Notes: generated from the letters alone by a model not told the origin. Shown: positions 35,629 to 44,412, numbered from the stretch's first letter. The stretch is 64,000 bases of DNA from Alicyclobacillus sp. SP_1 (GCF_024706985.1 NZ_JAMCCX010000017.1:1-64000); one strand, 5' to 3'. Translations and numbers: made by a program.

Positions 35629-36444
35629 ATGAACATCACATGGTTGTCGACAGGGTTCGGAACGCTCCTGACGCTCGCTTGGCTCTTCATTTGGCGGTCT
35701 CGGATCTCGGAGTGGCAGGAGTTTCGACAACAGGTTCTCGGCGCGGGCTGGGCGGTCGCGAAGCGGAAAAGAAGAGTTCGATCCTATGCCGAGATGCTTC
35801 GCCGTGAGGCGGCTGCCATCGGGGTACCGGAGCAGGGAATGCTCTGGCAGCGATCGGTTCTGTTGGTTGTCGCACTGGTGCTCGCCAGTGCCTTGCTCTT
35901 GCGGATGGGGTTTTTGCTTTTCCTCATTCCGGCGACACTCTCCGCCCCTCTTTTGTACGCCAGGATCACGGCACGGGCGCACCAGCGCAAGCTCGCGAAA
36001 CAAACCCGCGTGGTCGAGATGTTGCTCGCTTTTCTCCTGCGGGCGGGCGCGACGCTCTCTGATACGCTCTTACTACTCGAACGTCGTATCGATCCGCCGA
36101 TGCGAGACAAGCTGTGCGAGGTGAATGCGCAAAAGCGCTACACCACCCTGCCCGGTGCACTTGAGGCGCTCGGTGATTCGACTGGTGTGCCGCAGTTGCG
36201 TGAATTTGCCTCGCTCGTCTCTGAGTCGGAGCGAAACGGCACGCCGATTGCGGACGCGATTCTACGAAGCATTCGGCTGGACATGAAGACGCGCGATGCA
36301 AACGCCGTCGAACGATACGGCAAGGTGCAACTGGAAGTGGCGATGTACGCGACGCTGCTCATCGCGATGCCGGGCTTTGGCTTTGCGATTTACGCGATGC
36401 TGGCATTCGCCCTGCACCTGTTCGGTTCGTGGAGTTTCGGTTAA
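35629..36444 (+). CDS. tadC: TadC-like pilus inner-membrane protein
   Basis: A 271-residue membrane protein with the GspF-type core (VEMLLAFLLRAGATLSDTLL, then RYTTLPGALEALGDSTG, and SLVSESERNGTPIADAILRS). Helices flank it at both ends. GGGAGGGGGTGA precedes the ATG. It pairs with TadB in the inner-membrane platform. Confidence 0.82.
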   Translation: MNITWLSTGFGTLLTLAWLFIWRSRISEWQEFRQQVLGAGWAVAKRKRRVRSYAEMLRREAAAIGVPEQGMLWQRSVLLVVALVLASALLLRMGFLLFLIPATLSAPLLYARITARAHQRKLAKQTRVVEMLLAFLLRAGATLSDTLLLLERRIDPPMRDKLCEVNAQKRYTTLPGALEALGDSTGVPQLREFASLVSESERNGTPIADAILRSIRLDMKTRDANAVERYGKVQLEVAMYATLLIAMPGFGFAIYAMLAFALHLFGSWSFG

Positions 36445-36512
36445 GACCGGCACCTCGCTGGCACCCGAGTGACGGTCTGGAGAGGTACGGTGGGAAAGGA
36501 GGTGGTGGGCGT

Positions 36513-36707
36513 GTGGCACATGCCGTTTTAAAGAGAGCATGGAACTGGGTGTGCGGTGAGCACGGGGGCATGATGGACGAGTACGTCACGATGGCCGGGT
36601 TCTGGATCTTCTCGACCGTCGTCGTTCTTGTCGCCGCCGGGCTGATCTGGGGCGCTCTGTCGGGAGATTTAAAAGCCATGGTGAGCGATCTCACCAATCT
36701 GTTTTGA
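36513..36707 (+). CDS. flp: Flp-type major pilin precursor
   Basis: A 64-residue prepilin. AAAGGAGGTGG lies 9 bases before the GTG at 36513. The leader ends at HG, and the mature protein would begin GMMDEY, with Glu at +5 and Tyr at +6 exactly as in Flp pilins. A single hydrophobic helix follows (FWIFSTVVVLVAAGLIWGAL). The A24 peptidase encoded at 40086 is the likely processing enzyme. The protein would form the pilus shaft. Confidence 0.85.
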   Translation: MAHAVLKRAWNWVCGEHGGMMDEYVTMAGFWIFSTVVVLVAAGLIWGALSGDLKAMVSDLTNLF

Positions 36708-36732
36708 CGAAATCAAGGAGGGGGAAAAGCCC

Positions 36733-37029
36733 ATGACAACATGGAAACGTGCCACACGGTGGCTGATGGCGGAGGCGGGCAATACGGCCGAGGAGAACAC
36801 GAACCGCAGCCTCTGGTGGCTGGTTGGCATCATCGCGGTGACGCTCATTGCGGGCATCGCCTACTTCATGATCGGGAATCTGCTCAGCCAAGCGCAGAGT
36901 GGCGTGGGCGGGGCGGCGACGAGCCTGTCCTCGCAAAGCGGCCTCACGCAATTGGCGCAACAGGCGGAGAGCGGAACACTGCAGATCGGTACGCCCTCTG
37001 TCGCAAGCGGCGGCTACCGGGCGCCGTAA
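36733..37029 (+). CDS. Pilin-like protein
   Basis: A 98-residue protein with a prepilin-like N terminus. The stretch AEAG followed by NTAEENTNRSLWWLVG puts Glu at +5 but Asn instead of Tyr at +6. A membrane helix and a Gly/Ser/Gln-rich tail (SQAQSGVGGAATSLSSQSGL) follow. AAGGAGGGGG precedes the ATG. It may be a minor pilin or a second pilin type. Confidence 0.65.
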   Translation: MTTWKRATRWLMAEAGNTAEENTNRSLWWLVGIIAVTLIAGIAYFMIGNLLSQAQSGVGGAATSLSSQSGLTQLAQQAESGTLQIGTPSVASGGYRAP

Positions 37030-37098
37030 CCTCATCCGCGTTTTCCTCGGGGCGGGCCGCCACGGTCTGCCCCCATTTGTTTTTGGGGGGTGAACACG

Positions 37099-37551
37099 AT
37101 GCCAAGCAATCTCATCACGACGCTTTTTGCCATCTGTGTCAGTTTCGCGGTCACCCTAATCCTGATCCTGGCGCCGCCGCTGGTCGGCATGAAGCTGCAG
37201 ATGGATGCCATCGCGCAGGATGCGGCGCGCGTCTACGCGATCACAGGCAATACCGGCGCCGTGCAGAGCGAAATCAACGCCGACATGGCCGCCGACAACC
37301 TCCCGACCACCTGGAACGGGCAGACGCTGGTGTCGGTCACGGCGGTGTCACCAGCGAGCGGAGAGCCCGGATACGCGGCCACCTCCACACCGACATCCTC
37401 CAATGCCGATGTCTCGATCTCGTACAACGCGCCGGTTCCCTTTGATCGCGCCCTCACCCTGTTTGGCGGTCCGTCGCTGGGCCTGACAGTGCCAATGACG
37501 GCGTCGGCGACCGCGTGGAACGAGGTGCAGTACACGGGGGTGAGTCCGTGA
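37099..37551 (+). CDS. TadE-like pseudopilin or minor pilus protein
   Basis: A 150-residue protein with one N-terminal membrane helix (LFAICVSFAVTLILILAPPL) and a secreted domain with Ala/Thr/Ser-rich beta-like sequence. GGGGGTGA lies about 7 bases before the ATG at 37099. It overlaps the next gene by four bases. No classical prepilin site is seen. Context suggests a TadE/TadG-like minor component. Confidence 0.55.
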   Translation: MPSNLITTLFAICVSFAVTLILILAPPLVGMKLQMDAIAQDAARVYAITGNTGAVQSEINADMAADNLPTTWNGQTLVSVTAVSPASGEPGYAATSTPTSSNADVSISYNAPVPFDRALTLFGGPSLGLTVPMTASATAWNEVQYTGVSP

Positions 37552-38048
37552 CGGGGCGATGGCGTCGGATGTGGGCATGGCTGCGTGCCGAAGACGGTTA
37601 CACGTTCAGTTTGAATCTTGCGTTCCTCTCGGTGACAGTCGGCATGGTTTTACTTCTGATTCTCGCGTGGCTGGCCTCCGGTCTTGCGGCTGGCACGGAA
37701 CTGCGCCGCGCGGCCACGTCGGCGGCGCAGTCGCAGGTGACCCAGACGGTGTCCGGATCAAACGCTGGATTCCTGACCTCTGCCGACTGGACCTTGACCC
37801 CAGCGGCCGATAGGACGGCGACCCAAATATTTGACCAAGAGGTGGCCGACACGCATCTGAACCGCGCCTTCTCGAACCTGTCTCTGGAGATGGGCGTGGT
37901 CGACAACCAAGTGACCGTCATCGTCACGGGGAAGTTTTTGCCGCTGTTTCTGCAGACGGCGGCCGATCGTGTGCCGGTGCTAAAGGCGCTGGCGGCGCCC
38001 ATGCGGGTGACGGTGCCGGTCCAGTACTCGGTGGTGGGAAAGGGGTGA
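37548..38048 (+). CDS. TadE/TadF-like minor pilus protein
   Basis: A 166-residue protein with the short cytoplasmic leader RMWAWLRAEDGYTFSLNLAF and one membrane helix, then an exported domain. The leader with DG-Y before the helix is pilin-like. The start is GTG at 37548 with GGGGGTGA upstream. It is joined to neighbours by short overlaps. It is probably a minor pilin or a tether. Confidence 0.55.
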   Translation: MTGRWRRMWAWLRAEDGYTFSLNLAFLSVTVGMVLLLILAWLASGLAAGTELRRAATSAAQSQVTQTVSGSNAGFLTSADWTLTPAADRTATQIFDQEVADTHLNRAFSNLSLEMGVVDNQVTVIVTGKFLPLFLQTAADRVPVLKALAAPMRVTVPVQYSVVGKG

Positions 38049-38055
38049 ATCGATC

Positions 38056-39423
38056 ATGGAACGGGAAACGCGCATGCTCCTGTGGGCCTTGTTTGCCATC
38101 GGGGTACTCACTGTGGCGTTGCTTCCGGCCGCCTGGGGCACGCTCAACCACGCGGTGGCGATCGGCGTGAAGTCCAACAACGATATGGCACAGGCCCTGT
38201 GGGGGCAGTCCCCACCACTGTCATCGTCTGAGAGCACCTGGCTCACGAATACGAACGTCCCGATCATCCCGGGTGCCACCATCACGCATGTCGACTCCGT
38301 GTCCTGGAACACATCCACCTGGGGACCGCAACTCGTGATATCCGGCTACGGGTTCGGGAATCCATCCGCGGCAGGGCAGACGGCACTCATCATCCGGGAT
38401 ATGAGTCGTGGTTGGGCTGCGGCGAACAGTTCTACCTACGGTGTTCAACCGATGATCGTCTCCTGGCAGAACGACCGAATTGTCGTGGGTGGATTTGACG
38501 GGTACGGGGGAATGGATGTTTCGAATGGATCGGCTGGGCAGCAGGGAAGTGAGGTGTTCGCGCCGGGGGATCGAATCACCGTGTCGGTCACGAATCCGCA
38601 GACGGGCAGCACCGGAACCCTCCACACGCAGTATCCCACGAGCGCCCCGATGCCGACCGTCACGATGGATCCACTCCCCAGCTTGATCGCCGGTCAATCC
38701 GAACCGCTGAGCGGTAGGGTGTCGTTAAACGCAACGGGGTTGGCGCATCAAACCGTGACGCTCACTTGGTCAGGAGGGAGTGTAGCGAGCGGCTCATCGG
38801 TCCTAAACGGGCAGACCGTCACGACCGACGGGAATGGACGTTTTTCCGTGACGTATACAGCGCCCGCACAACCGGGCACGTACACCGTATCGGCCAGCGC
38901 AGACACTGGTTACGCGACGCAACAGGTCCAAGTGAGCGTACCCACCGTCTCGATTGACCCCATACCGACGGTGGAGGCGGGGCAGTCCGTGACGATCACG
39001 GGGCACGTGACCGGCGTCGGTGGTGCGGGAATCGCCGACCAGACGGTGACGCTGTCGACCGATGGCGGACAGATTCAGCCAGAGACGGTCGCGACCGATA
39101 GCCGTGGGAATTTCGCCGCCACCTTCACCGCGCCGGGAACGGGCGGCACGGATACGGTGATGGCAAGCTGCGACGGGGGAATGGGTACGGCCTCCGTCAC
39201 CGTGCGGGCGTTTACCGTGACGCTGTCCGCGGTGGGCGATCCGACGGACAATCAGGTCACCCTGACGGCGACGGTCAATCAACCGCTGAACGGATACACG
39301 CTGCGCATCCTCAATGAGACCACGGGGCAGACCCTTGCGCAAACCAGTCAGGGGACATCACTTTCGGTATCCATCACGATGCAACAGGACGTCACCAACA
39401 CCTTTGTCGCGCAGATCAATTGA
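38056..39423 (+). CDS. Surface protein with Ig-like repeats
   Basis: A 455-residue protein with an N-terminal membrane helix (LLWALFAIGVLTVALLPAAW) and a secreted part. From residue 200 on there are at least two bacterial Ig-like modules: TVTMDPLPSLIAGQSEPLSG, and TVSIDPIPTVEAGQSVTITG with the later YTAPAQPGTYTVSA and FTAPGTGGTDTVMA. It lies inside the Tad operon and may be an adhesin at the pilus or its base, by position only. Confidence 0.65.
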   Translation: MERETRMLLWALFAIGVLTVALLPAAWGTLNHAVAIGVKSNNDMAQALWGQSPPLSSSESTWLTNTNVPIIPGATITHVDSVSWNTSTWGPQLVISGYGFGNPSAAGQTALIIRDMSRGWAAANSSTYGVQPMIVSWQNDRIVVGGFDGYGGMDVSNGSAGQQGSEVFAPGDRITVSVTNPQTGSTGTLHTQYPTSAPMPTVTMDPLPSLIAGQSEPLSGRVSLNATGLAHQTVTLTWSGGSVASGSSVLNGQTVTTDGNGRFSVTYTAPAQPGTYTVSASADTGYATQQVQVSVPTVSIDPIPTVEAGQSVTITGHVTGVGGAGIADQTVTLSTDGGQIQPETVATDSRGNFAATFTAPGTGGTDTVMASCDGGMGTASVTVRAFTVTLSAVGDPTDNQVTLTATVNQPLNGYTLRILNETTGQTLAQTSQGTSLSVSITMQQDVTNTFVAQIN

Positions 39424-39437
39424 AGGGGGTATCCGAA

Positions 39438-40046
39438 ATGATGAGATGGAAAGGCGTTCTCTTGGGTGTTGCTTTCGTCCTATTCCTGCCAGCCGCTTCT
39501 GCATTCGCGGCGATCGCAAAAAGCAATCCCGTGACGATCACGGGTGGCTACGACAGGACCGTGCGGATCGAGCAGTGGGAACAGACCGGCACGACCCGGC
39601 AGGCGTACACGGTTCAGACCGATGTAACGACGGTTCAAAGTGAGCGGGTGCAGACGGGAACCACCACCCAGACGATTTTCACTGGCTATCAGCAGGTGGA
39701 GACGGGCACGACCACCAAGACAGTGCAGGTGGGAACGCAGCGGGTGCAGACGGGCACGACATCGGTCTGTGACGGAGAATGGATGTACTATGTCCGTCTC
39801 CGGCGCTATGAATGTTCCGGGGGTCTGATTCAGAAGCCAGTGTACAAAACGGTTCCCGTCTACCGCACGGAGACGACCCCCGTGTATGAAACGGTGCCCG
39901 TCTACAGCACGCAAACGGTCCCGGTGTATCGGACCGAGTCCGTGCCGGTCACTCGTGTGGAGACATTCACCGGTTACAGAACGGTACCCGTGTACGGTTG
40001 GGTTACGGTGCGTGTAGAGCAGTGGGTGCCGGTTGCGATCCGCTAA
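39438..40046 (+). CDS. Secreted PVY-repeat protein in the Tad operon
   Basis: About 202 residues with a signal peptide (GVLLGVAFVLFLPAASAFAA). Two repeat types follow. The first is Thr/Gln-rich (TVQTDVTTVQSERVQTGTTT, VQVGTQRVQTGTTS). The second, from residue 140, has a short period with PVY spaced every 7-9 residues: PVYKTVPVYRTETTPVYETV, PVYSTQTVPVYRTESVPV. A CxG...C pair (SVCDGEWMYYVRLRRYECSG) lies between them. AAGGGGGT precedes the ATGs at 39438. No known family is recognised. Location in the operon suggests a role in the outer part of the pilus machine. Confidence 0.65.
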   Translation: MMRWKGVLLGVAFVLFLPAASAFAAIAKSNPVTITGGYDRTVRIEQWEQTGTTRQAYTVQTDVTTVQSERVQTGTTTQTIFTGYQQVETGTTTKTVQVGTQRVQTGTTSVCDGEWMYYVRLRRYECSGGLIQKPVYKTVPVYRTETTPVYETVPVYSTQTVPVYRTESVPVTRVETFTGYRTVPVYGWVTVRVEQWVPVAIR

Positions 40047-40085
40047 AAAGCGGGGCACCCTTACGGAAATAGAAAGGAAAGGCAG

Positions 40086-40631
40086 ATGACGAGAAGGGGC
40101 GGTGAAATGGTCATGCCAGGATCTGCGAGGCTATGGAATGCTCTTTTTAGCGGACCGATGAACGGCGGCTGGTGGAGTGCGCATAACCAGTTGGTGTGGG
40201 CGGGGCTACTCTTATATGGGGTAGTGGCCGCGTGGTTTGATTGGCGGGAGCGGCGCATCCCGAACGCCTGGACTCTCGCCTGGTTACTGATGATCTTTTG
40301 TCTGCAATACTACTTTCGGGCGGCGCCAGCCGCCCTCTTTTCGTTTGTATTGGTAACTATTCTCATGCTGGCGCCCACCTTATTGGGTCAGTGGGGACAG
40401 GGCGATTGGAAGATGTCGATGGTCTATGGGATGGCCCTCGGCGTCTTCCCCACTCTTGGCCTATGGATATTTGCAATCGTATTGACGAAATGGGTGAGTA
40501 CCGTCCATGGGCGAATATGGCTTTTAGCGAAGGGCAGCGAGCGCAGTATTCCGTTGGCGACGTTTGTCAGCGCGGCGGCCATGATGTCGTATGGCGGGTT
40601 GTGTCTCATATCCGTAGTTGTGTTGCATTGA
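40086..40631 (+). CDS. tadV: A24-family prepilin peptidase (TadV/CpaA-like)
   Basis: A 181-residue membrane aspartyl protease that should process the Flp pilins. The catalytic Asp motifs are AWFDWRERRIPNAW (first Asp) and GQGDWKM (the GxGD motif). It has about five membrane helices. The reading frame begins at the ATG at 40086; ATGs 8 and 10 codons in are alternatives. It ends the pilus operon proper. Confidence 0.88.
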   Translation: MTRRGGEMVMPGSARLWNALFSGPMNGGWWSAHNQLVWAGLLLYGVVAAWFDWRERRIPNAWTLAWLLMIFCLQYYFRAAPAALFSFVLVTILMLAPTLLGQWGQGDWKMSMVYGMALGVFPTLGLWIFAIVLTKWVSTVHGRIWLLAKGSERSIPLATFVSAAAMMSYGGLCLISVVVLH

Positions 40632-40887
40632 ATCACACGGAGGTGCAGCACGAGAGCGGTTGGACGATGGATACTGTCAGAACACCGGTTTATTGGTGGC
40701 AAAGGCCGCCTTACAAGTGGCGGCGAGGCGCACGGTTACATCCCCAGGCAGTCCGCCACAGGCATTATCGGGACTCGCGAACTTTATCGCCCATTGTGCC
40801 GTTTTAATCACGAAGACAAAAACCGAGTGGTGTCGACGACAGCACGAAGCCTCGACCGCCCTCATTCTATTTCTCGGGAGGCACTCT

Positions 40888-41508
40888 ATGAATCCGTTTG
40901 ACAAAGCCCTATATCACGCGGTTAACAACCTGTCCGGTCATGTTGCCATCGTGGATGCGTTCATGAAATTCATCGCCAGCGACGCATTGGAAATCTACGC
41001 GGTACTCTTTCTCGTCGCATGGTTCACATTGCGAAAAGAAGACGGCCAGACGCGGCATGGCTTGATCGTTGCCGGTTGTTCCGGCATACTCGCACTTGTG
41101 ATCAATGTCGTTATCGGACATATCTGGTACAGACCGCGCCCATTTGTCGTCCTTCCCAACGGAACGTTTCATCAGTTGATTCCCCATTCCCAGGACTCAT
41201 CATTTCCCAGTGATCACGCGTCGGGAAGCTTTGCCTTTGCCTTTGGAAGCCGAAAACGGGGTCCAAAATGGGTGCAGCGCTCATTTCTGATACTGGCTAT
41301 CTTGGTGGCGTTTGCACGGGTGTATGTAGGAGTGCATTGGCCGACGGACGTGTTGGCCGGCGTGGCCATAGGATGGGTAACGAATGTCGTGACGTGGCGA
41401 TTGGAACGGTATATCCGTCCCTTCACCAAGATCGGGCTACGACTCTTCCGACTTGGGGAAAAAGCCCACTCTGTCTCCCGCATTGACGCCAATCGGTCGG
41501 CGCAATGA
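40888..41508 (+). CDS. PAP2-family phosphatase (BcrC-like)
   Basis: A 206-residue membrane phosphatase with the three PAP2 motifs: YRPRPF, FPSDHASGS and RVYVGVHWPTDV. BcrC-like members dephosphorylate undecaprenyl diphosphate, though the substrate here is not proven. GGGAGG lies 7 bases before the ATG at 40888. The frame is open upstream to 40618, but that part has no ribosome site. The gap 40632-40887 has no convincing gene. Confidence 0.8.
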   Translation: MNPFDKALYHAVNNLSGHVAIVDAFMKFIASDALEIYAVLFLVAWFTLRKEDGQTRHGLIVAGCSGILALVINVVIGHIWYRPRPFVVLPNGTFHQLIPHSQDSSFPSDHASGSFAFAFGSRKRGPKWVQRSFLILAILVAFARVYVGVHWPTDVLAGVAIGWVTNVVTWRLERYIRPFTKIGLRLFRLGEKAHSVSRIDANRSAQ

Positions 41509-41521
41509 TGTTTTTGAACGG

Positions 41522-41881
41522 ATGCCTGCGACTAGGTCGCATCGTATTGATCCTTCCCAGCAGTCGACCACCACCCTGAAAGTGGCGGTGCATCGCAAAG
41601 CGGCGGCAAAACACCACGAACCGATCGTCCACGCATACGAGAAAGCGGCAATCACGCCGCAGCGTCCGAGGCGACGTACCCACGCGCACGGTGATCATCC
41701 GCCAATTCAGCATCACGGAGTGAAGGCCGCAAAGTCCCGTGCTACGCACAAATCGACGAGAAAGTGGGATTCCGCTGGTTATCTGCGAGGTGTGGGAAAA
41801 ATGTTCCGCCTCTCGGTGATTTTCTTGACGCATCCACCGGGAAGGCGCACACAAAACACCACCTGGATCCACTCGGCTTAA
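41522..41881 (+). CDS. Possible basic His/Lys-rich protein
   Basis: A 119-codon frame with GC-rich third positions and a Lys/His/Ala-rich middle (KVAVHRKAAAKHHEPIVHAY). The stop falls inside the downstream terminator stem. No ribosome site precedes the ATG at 41522. It may be real or chance; an overlapping frame on the other strand is also open. Confidence 0.3.
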   Translation: MPATRSHRIDPSQQSTTTLKVAVHRKAAAKHHEPIVHAYEKAAITPQRPRRRTHAHGDHPPIQHHGVKAAKSRATHKSTRKWDSAGYLRGVGKMFRLSVIFLTHPPGRRTQNTTWIHSA

Positions 41882-41891
41882 GTGGTGTTTT
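41853..41891. terminator. Rho-independent terminator between convergent genes
   Basis: AAAACACCAC (41853-41862) and GTGGTGTTTT (41882-41891) pair perfectly and are followed by more T on the plus strand. It separates the plus-strand PAP2 end of the pilus region from the minus-strand methyltransferase gene. Confidence 0.85.
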
Positions 41892-41940
41892 TTTGCGTGG
41901 ACGAATGCTCTCTACCCTTACAACAGCAGCCCGAGTGGCG

Positions 41941-42732
41941 CTATGTCATGCGCGGCTGCCAAGACACGACAGCGATACGACTGGCTTGCGGTGCGAACGA
42001 GAATGCGCCGCCTTGTTTCTCAATGCGTTCCCTCAACAGGACGGCCAATTGCTCGCGCTCGACGTCTGTTTCGATCTGCAGCAGTTCCGCCAATCCTTCA
42101 AGAGCTTTGGCTGGATCACGCCAAAATCCGCCGTTGCGCGGTTCCTCATACACGTGTACATCCGCAACGATGCCCTCTTCCAGAAGCAGCGGATACAAAT
42201 CCCTAAACACAGGAGGCTGCGGCGCCATACGGTCTGGATGAAAGACCCGCCAGAGATCGTTGATGCCAGAAAACATGGGATCAACGTGGATCGCCACCAC
42301 ACACCGTTCTGTCGCCGCCGCTTCCATGGCTCTGACAAATTCACGAGGGCGCGGCGAAAAATGAATCACGAAGGCAGCCAATGCGACTTCTGCGGCGGAT
42401 ACTTCGACGTCAGGCCACATTCCAGGCAGCGTGTGAACCGCTGATTCCAATTCCTTGATGGCCACAGCCTCTTGCAAATGCGCCCGCATCAACTCCGAAG
42501 GTTCGACCGCCCACACGGTGCAACCATGTTCGGCAAGCGGAACCGTAAAGCGGCCGACGCCCGCGCCGATGTCGACAACGGACCGCTGTGCTCCGAGATG
42601 CGACAGAATTTCCTGAAAAATGGGGGTGTCTTTGGCGTCACGGCCTTCCTGGCTGGCACGCAATCCTTCCGCCATGTGGTTCATCAACTTCTCAGGTACG
42701 ACGATTTCTTGCCAATCGGTCTGTGAGCTCAT
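41941..42732 (-). CDS. Class I SAM-dependent methyltransferase
   Basis: A 263-residue methyltransferase. SAM-binding motif I is VVDIGAGVGRFTVPLA, and VWAVEPSELM is the acidic loop. The later part (FVIHFSPRPREF) is not like known specific families. No ribosome site as good as its neighbours is seen. The TCACA promoter box lies 48-63 bases upstream. Substrate unknown. Confidence 0.8.
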   Translation of the reverse strand: MSSQTDWQEIVVPEKLMNHMAEGLRASQEGRDAKDTPIFQEILSHLGAQRSVVDIGAGVGRFTVPLAEHGCTVWAVEPSELMRAHLQEAVAIKELESAVHTLPGMWPDVEVSAAEVALAAFVIHFSPRPREFVRAMEAAATERCVVAIHVDPMFSGINDLWRVFHPDRMAPQPPVFRDLYPLLLEEGIVADVHVYEEPRNGGFWRDPAKALEGLAELLQIETDVEREQLAVLLRERIEKQGGAFSFAPQASRIAVVSWQPRMT

Positions 42733-42779
42733 TGTCCCATTCCCTTCACTATTTGATCAACTTCAACTTGCCATAGAAG

Positions 42780-42795
42780 TGTGAGGAAAATGTGA
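42780..42795 (-). promoter_or_regulatory. TCACA direct-repeat box upstream of the methyltransferase
   Basis: On the minus strand TCACA-TTTTCC-TCACA, an 11-base-period direct repeat. It is one of the two best-conserved half-site pairs but has a poor -10 at the standard 9-base distance (CAAGTT). It may use a shifted -10 (TATGGC) or bind without an activated promoter. Confidence 0.5.
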
Positions 42796-42902
42796 TGGAA
42801 ATTCAGAGATTGCCGCATGGGTATCAAATAGTTTCAGTTTCCTATCCTCTCGTGACCCTTCCAGCCTGATTCACGTGCCAACCCTCCCAGAACGACACAG
42901 CG

Positions 42903-43502
42903 CTATGTCTGGCGCAATGCCTGACCCGTCACGATGGGAATGAGGTAGTTCGGTTTAACGAGTTCGTATCGCAAAAGAGTAAGCGGTGAACGGATCAACT
43001 CCGATTTGATATCCCGGTTAAGCCTGCAACCGCCAGCAATCCGCTTCCAAAGCGGAGTCAGCGAAGTCTGAATCATGCCAGCCAGAGTGGCGTCGTGTTT
43101 CACATGCTCCATGAAGAGATACTGACCACCAGGTTTCAGCACGCGGTAAATCTCATCCAATACCTGCGTAACGTCAAACACAGAGCACAGGACCAAGCTG
43201 GTGATGACAGTATCAAACGTTTGATTCTCTAACTCCATGTGTTCTGCCGCAGACGTTACAAGATGGATGTCCAGGTACTCCTTGCGTAGATACGCGCTCA
43301 ACAGCGAATCTGGTTCCAGCAGCACGAGTTCGGTTACCTGGGCGCCAAGGGCTGCCACATCAAGACCGGAGCCCGCTCCCACGATGAGCGTGCGGCCATA
43401 TGCGCGTTCATTCTGCTGCGTTCGGACATCCCCCACAGCGCGCTCCATATAATCCTGTCCCCAGATATACAGCCGACTGAACACCGGGTGATCGACGCAC
43501 AA
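42903..43502 (-). CDS. METTL7-like SAM methyltransferase
   Basis: A 199-residue methyltransferase with IVGAGSGLDVAALGAQVTEL (motif I) and VLLEPDSLLSAYL, then EMYRVLKPGG-like IYRVLKPGGQYLFMEHV as in small-molecule methyltransferases of the UbiE/METTL7 type. The start is TTG with GGAGG at a spacing near 9. It stands apart from the other methyltransferase by 170 bases. Confidence 0.78.
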   Translation of the reverse strand: MCVDHPVFSRLYIWGQDYMERAVGDVRTQQNERAYGRTLIVGAGSGLDVAALGAQVTELVLLEPDSLLSAYLRKEYLDIHLVTSAAEHMELENQTFDTVITSLVLCSVFDVTQVLDEIYRVLKPGGQYLFMEHVKHDATLAGMIQTSLTPLWKRIAGGCRLNRDIKSELIRSPLTLLRYELVKPNYLIPIVTGQALRQT

Positions 43503-43636
43503 GTCAATTTCTCCTCCCTCCAGGTACCCACAACATGCTGGACGACCATCAGGATCACGGCTCCCGCCGACAATGTGGAACCTACGGAGAGTCTCCGGAT
43601 CGAGTTGGCTGAAGAATCAACTCGACACACTCCACT

Positions 43637-43885
43637 TCAGGATTTCAACTTCTCCGACAGGGAATGGAACTCATCCTCGTCGATCTCGCCCCGCGCGAAG
43701 CGGGCCCGAAGGATCTCTTGCGCGTTGTCCCGGTGAGGTTCACCCGTGAAGGCACGTCCTTGAAACAAACGAACCAGCAACCACACAACCGCGGCCAGTA
43801 TCAACAGCCAAAAAATACTGCTCCCCAACATCATGATCCAACCGTAATTCCCCCATCCGCCGTTTCCATAAAAACCGTACATCAT
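43637..43885 (-). CDS. Membrane SHOCT-domain protein
   Basis: An 82-residue protein with an aromatic-Gly start (MMYGFYGNGGWGNYGW), one membrane helix (FWLLILAAVVWLLVRLF) and a C-terminal SHOCT motif (AQEILRARFARGEIDEDEFH). AAGGAGG lies 9 bases before the ATG. SHOCT proteins are often found with stress-response or secreted enzymes. It overlaps the decayed sulfocyanin locus. Confidence 0.8.
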   Translation of the reverse strand: MMYGFYGNGGWGNYGWIMMLGSSIFWLLILAAVVWLLVRLFQGRAFTGEPHRDNAQEILRARFARGEIDEDEFHSLSEKLKS

Positions 43886-43952
43886 GATTTTCTCGCCTCC
43901 TTGGCCATATTCGTGTTCCCAAATACATCTTCAAGAATGCAAAGTTTTCCGT

Positions 43953-44316
43953 TCAGGGAACGGCCAGACGGCCGTGCATCCCGTAAGCCGCATATTCCGG
44001 AACGGGGCACAAGCAACCGTACGTCCCCTTGCTTGGCGATAAGCCCCTCATCAGTAAATTTTTCAGGCCATGTTCGGAGCCCCAAGCGGAGAGGCAAGGA
44101 CCGAGGCGCAATCGCCCGTCCGTGATAAACGACGCGGTTGGCCGATTTGTCGATGACGGCGCCTTGTTCTCCAGCGTGCACCGGTGAGGCGAGTTGCGCG
44201 TTTGACAGCCGCGGCGCTCTACACGGTAGATTCCCCCTCACGGCGTCGCCCATACCTGACCATCCGAAGCTTATCATGCCGCCACTCCCAGCCGCACCGT
44301 CGAACCCGCCCCTCAT
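43953..44316 (-). pseudogene. Frameshifted and deleted sulfocyanin-like gene
   Basis: One frame gives LSNAQLASPVHAGEQGAVID followed by KSANRVVYHG, matching the intact sulfocyanin NNAQLSQLVRQGEAGAVINR and KTNTVTYQG. A second frame gives GTYGCLCPVPEYAAYGMHGR ending at 43953, matching the copper loop of that protein (YYYLCPVPGHAQQGMHGTLR) but with the His replaced by Tyr. The middle of the domain is missing. The gene is thus frameshifted, internally deleted and lacks a copper ligand. A TCACA promoter box still lies upstream at 44397. Confidence 0.75.
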
Positions 44317-44381
44317 TCAATTTGTGCTCGGTTCGCGCAGGTTCGTCTCCTGGACGAACCGTCGTGTCCTTCACAAGACGC

Positions 44382-44412
44382 AGTGTAGCAGGCGTATGTG
44401 AGGAAAGTGTGA
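44382..44412 (-). promoter_or_regulatory. TCACA-box promoter of the decayed sulfocyanin
   Basis: On the minus strand TCACA-CTTTCC-TCACA (44412-44397), 9 bases, then TACACT (44387-44382). The architecture is the same as at the other members. The 279 bases between 44316 and 44596 hold no supported gene. Confidence 0.65.
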
